Origin: Candidatus Poribacteria bacterium
GTDB taxonomy: Bacteria > Poribacteria > WGA-4E > WGA-3G
Assembly (NCBI GenBank): GCA_022827185.1
Contig: JAJDTM010000054.1
Span: 1 to 39,816, forward strand
DNA length: 39,816 bases
Direction: 5' to 3'
This document shows, in pieces, positions 37,996 through 39,816 of the stretch. The position numbers and the translations under genes are program-made. Position 1 is the first letter of the stretch, and each line of letters starts with the position of its first letter. Below the pieces are notes generated by a model. That model was given only the letters and a program-made list of their open reading frames with translations, made no database searches and was not told the origin of the DNA.

Positions 37996-39816
37996 GTATC
38001 AACAGCTTGCGGGTTGCTATGTAATCGCCGGCTTTGAGGGTGTAGAAATATACGCCTGTGGCGACCTTTTCACCGAGATAGTTACGGCCATCCCAATGCG
38101 CTGCTTTGCTCCGAGTCTGGTAGAAACCGGCAGGCTGGTGCCCCAACTGCAACGTCCGCACGACCCGACCCTGGATGTCATAGATCGTTAGCGTGACGTC
38201 TGCGGGTTTGGCGAGCTGATACGGTATCCAGGTTTCTGGGTTGAACGGGTTGGGGAAGTTGGTTAGCAACTCGGTTGTCTTCGGCAGCACGGGTGCTGGC
38301 GGTGTTAACACACCCGGTGCGGCACCAACGGCATCCGTGATATTGATGGTGACGGTAATTCTGTCCCCACCGTTATTGCCGTCATAAGCAGTCACCGTTA
38401 CCGTGTAGCTGCTCTTCGTTTCATAGTCGAGTGCTGCCTTGGTTTGGAGCTGCCCGGAGGTCGAAACGATGCTAAACGAATCCGCATCGGTGCCACCGAG
38501 GGTATAGGAGAGGGTATGGTTATTCGCATCCGTCGCAGCAACCGCAGCCCCGATGTTTTGTCCCGCTGCCGTATTCTCGGCGACCGACCGCGTGGTGGTG
38601 GCACCATCGGTGAACGTCGGTGGGGTGTTATTAAGACTAATGTCGAGTCCCCAAAGCGAATGTGATCCCTTGAGTGTATGGAGGGTCGCGTAATCTGAAA
38701 TCGGATTCCCTGCGACCTCTAGGACGAACATCGTGGTCATGCCACTCAGGGGAGATACATCCACAACGTTATTGTTCTTCAGATAGAGAATGGTCATTGA
38801 AGTCATGCCACTCAACGCAGATATATCACTGACCGAATTGTTATTCAGATGAAGTTCGCTCATCGAAGTCATGCCACTCAGGGGAGATATATCACTGATC
38901 TGATTGTCACTCATATGGAGCCTTGTTAGAGTAGTCAAGTCTTTAAGAGGTGATATATCACTGATCGAATTTTTCTCTCTGGCATAGATCGAAGTGTGAT
39001 TCAGATAGAGCGTTTCGAGTCCGGTGAGTCCACTGAAATCGCCAGCCTTCAGCGCAGTGATTGACTTTGATTGCAGATTCAATTCAGTAATCGCTGCGAG
39101 GTGTGCTTCGGTCACATCATCAGCATTGCTAACGCCTGACACCGCAGCCACAATCGCATCCCGCACCTGCGTCGTGCGATCCTTTACAGGTATTATCGTG
39201 GATTCCTCGACATCTGTAACATTGATGGTGACGGTGATACTGTCACTCCCGCCATAGCCATCAGAAACGTCAACCGTGACGGTGTAGGAACTCTTGGTTT
39301 CATAATCCAGAGTAGCATTGGTTTGGAGCTGCCCGGATGTAGAAACAAGGCTAAACGAGGCCGCATCCGCGCCACTCAGCGTATAGGTTAAGGTGTCGTT
39401 ATCCGCATCCGTCGCAGCCACCGGACTTCCGACGTTGGTACCTCTACCGGCGTTCTCCGCAACAGACCGCGTCGTGCTGGCGCCATCTGTGAACACGGGG
39501 TCATGCTCGACTATATCTGTAACGTTGATGGTGACAGTGATACTATCACTCCCGCCATAGCCATCATTAACGTCAACCGTGACCGAATAGGACGATGTCG
39601 TTTCATAATCCAGAGCAGCATTGGTTTGCAGCTGTCCTGATGTGTCAACAATGCTAAATGAGGCAGCATCCGTGCCACCCAAAGTATAGGTGAGGGTATC
39701 ATTATCCGCATCCGTCGCAGCAACCGCAGTCCCGATGTTTGTGCCCGAAGCGGTGCGCTCTGCGACAGACCGCGTCGTGCTGGCACCATCCGTGAACACG
39801 GGGTCATGCTCAACTA
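37988..39816 (-). CDS. Cadherin/leucine-rich-repeat surface protein with C-terminal sorting tail (partial at right edge)
   Basis: The frame is open through the right edge; the first visible residues continue the repeat (VEHDPVFTDG), so the N terminus lies outside. Visible order: two cadherin-like repeats (FTDGASTTRSVAEN, ATDADNDTLTYTL, DGYGGSDSITVTINVTD), an SDS22/internalin-type leucine-rich region of about six repeats (ISDISPLSGMTSMSELHLNN), a third cadherin-like repeat, a proline linker, then the tail FPNPFNPETWIPYQLA with ending GVYFYTLKAGDYIATRKLLI. That tail resembles FlgD-Ig/type A sorting domains and is very common in Poribacteria. The protein is large, exported and probably adhesive. 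Its DNA repeats are nearly identical, so they may recombine. Confidence 0.87.
   Translation of the reverse strand, partial: VEHDPVFTDGASTTRSVAERTASGTNIGTAVAATDADNDTLTYTLGGTDAASFSIVDTSGQLQTNAALDYETTSSYSVTVDVNDGYGGSDSITVTINVTDIVEHDPVFTDGASTTRSVAENAGRGTNVGSPVAATDADNDTLTYTLSGADAASFSLVSTSGQLQTNATLDYETKSSYTVTVDVSDGYGGSDSITVTINVTDVEESTIIPVKDRTTQVRDAIVAAVSGVSNADDVTEAHLAAITELNLQSKSITALKAGDFSGLTGLETLYLNHTSIYAREKNSISDISPLKDLTTLTRLHMSDNQISDISPLSGMTSMSELHLNNNSVSDISALSGMTSMTILYLKNNNVVDVSPLSGMTTMFVLEVAGNPISDYATLHTLKGSHSLWGLDISLNNTPPTFTDGATTTRSVAENTAAGQNIGAAVAATDANNHTLSYTLGGTDADSFSIVSTSGQLQTKAALDYETKSSYTVTVTAYDGNNGGDRITVTINITDAVGAAPGVLTPPAPVLPKTTELLTNFPNPFNPETWIPYQLAKPADVTLTIYDIQGRVVRTLQLGHQPAGFYQTRSKAAHWDGRNYLGEKVATGVYFYTLKAGDYIATRKLLIRK

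Overview
The window reads as a stretch of a Candidatus Poribacteria-like genome (inference). Supporting traits are several phytanoyl-CoA dioxygenase and sulfatase-fold genes, a PEP-hydrolase-family TIM barrel, secreted proteins ending in dockerin repeats or in an FPNPFNPETW-type sorting tail, CRTAC1-like FG-GAP/ASPIC proteins, and a very high load of short palindromic repeats in nearly every intergenic gap. No rRNA, tRNA or CRISPR array was seen.

Layout. 1-5.4 kb (minus strand): the C-terminal end of an IS630-type transposase cuts off a third copy of a secreted metalloprotease-ankyrin-dockerin gene. Two intact copies follow, separated by an AlbA_2/ATPase-type regulator, then a PEP-hydrolase-family gene. 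5.8-8.2 kb (minus): a sulfatase-fold enzyme lacking the formylglycine cysteine, then a phytanoyl-CoA dioxygenase. 8.7-17.6 kb (plus): a SufR-like Fe-S regulator, a NapG/MauM-like polyferredoxin and a DUF4381-like membrane protein; then an RsbW/RsbV/RsbU partner-switching set; then DUF58 and BatA-like genes. The Rsb set therefore sits inside what looks like a Bat-type cluster. 17.8-23.2 kb (plus): a second PhyH protein, a small coupled ORF, then housekeeping genes rph, rdgB, efp, accB and accC. 23.2-29 kb (plus): three exported proteins (FG-GAP/ASPIC; TPR plus PD40 propeller lipoprotein; TPR plus FG-GAP/ASPIC lipoprotein), then pncB. 30.5-37.1 kb (minus): an AAA ATPase with a PD-(D/E)XK domain; an ECF sigma, anti-sigma and TPR operon; and an Rpn/YhgA-type nuclease. 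38-39.8 kb (minus): the C-terminal part of a cadherin/leucine-rich-repeat surface protein running off the right edge.

The most unusual content is non-coding. (1) About fourteen intergenic gaps carry runs of 7-bp units (TTACCAG, TTATAAG, TTGCCAG, AGCCATC types) that reappear reverse-complemented on the other side of a variable core. Many of them overlap the stop codon of the preceding gene. One such element lies in frame inside a gene and another encodes the start of a signal peptide. (2) Several hairpin families are nested. A roughly 160-bp palindromic element occurs three times, each time between the arms of a different hairpin. A 32-bp module occurs inside the loops of two unrelated hairpin families and is itself interrupted by another hairpin. 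Interrupted and uninterrupted versions both lie in this window, so the nesting can be read directly. (3) A short hairpin family keeps its flank while both arms change together. I regard this hairpin-in-hairpin repeat system as the best candidate for something undescribed.
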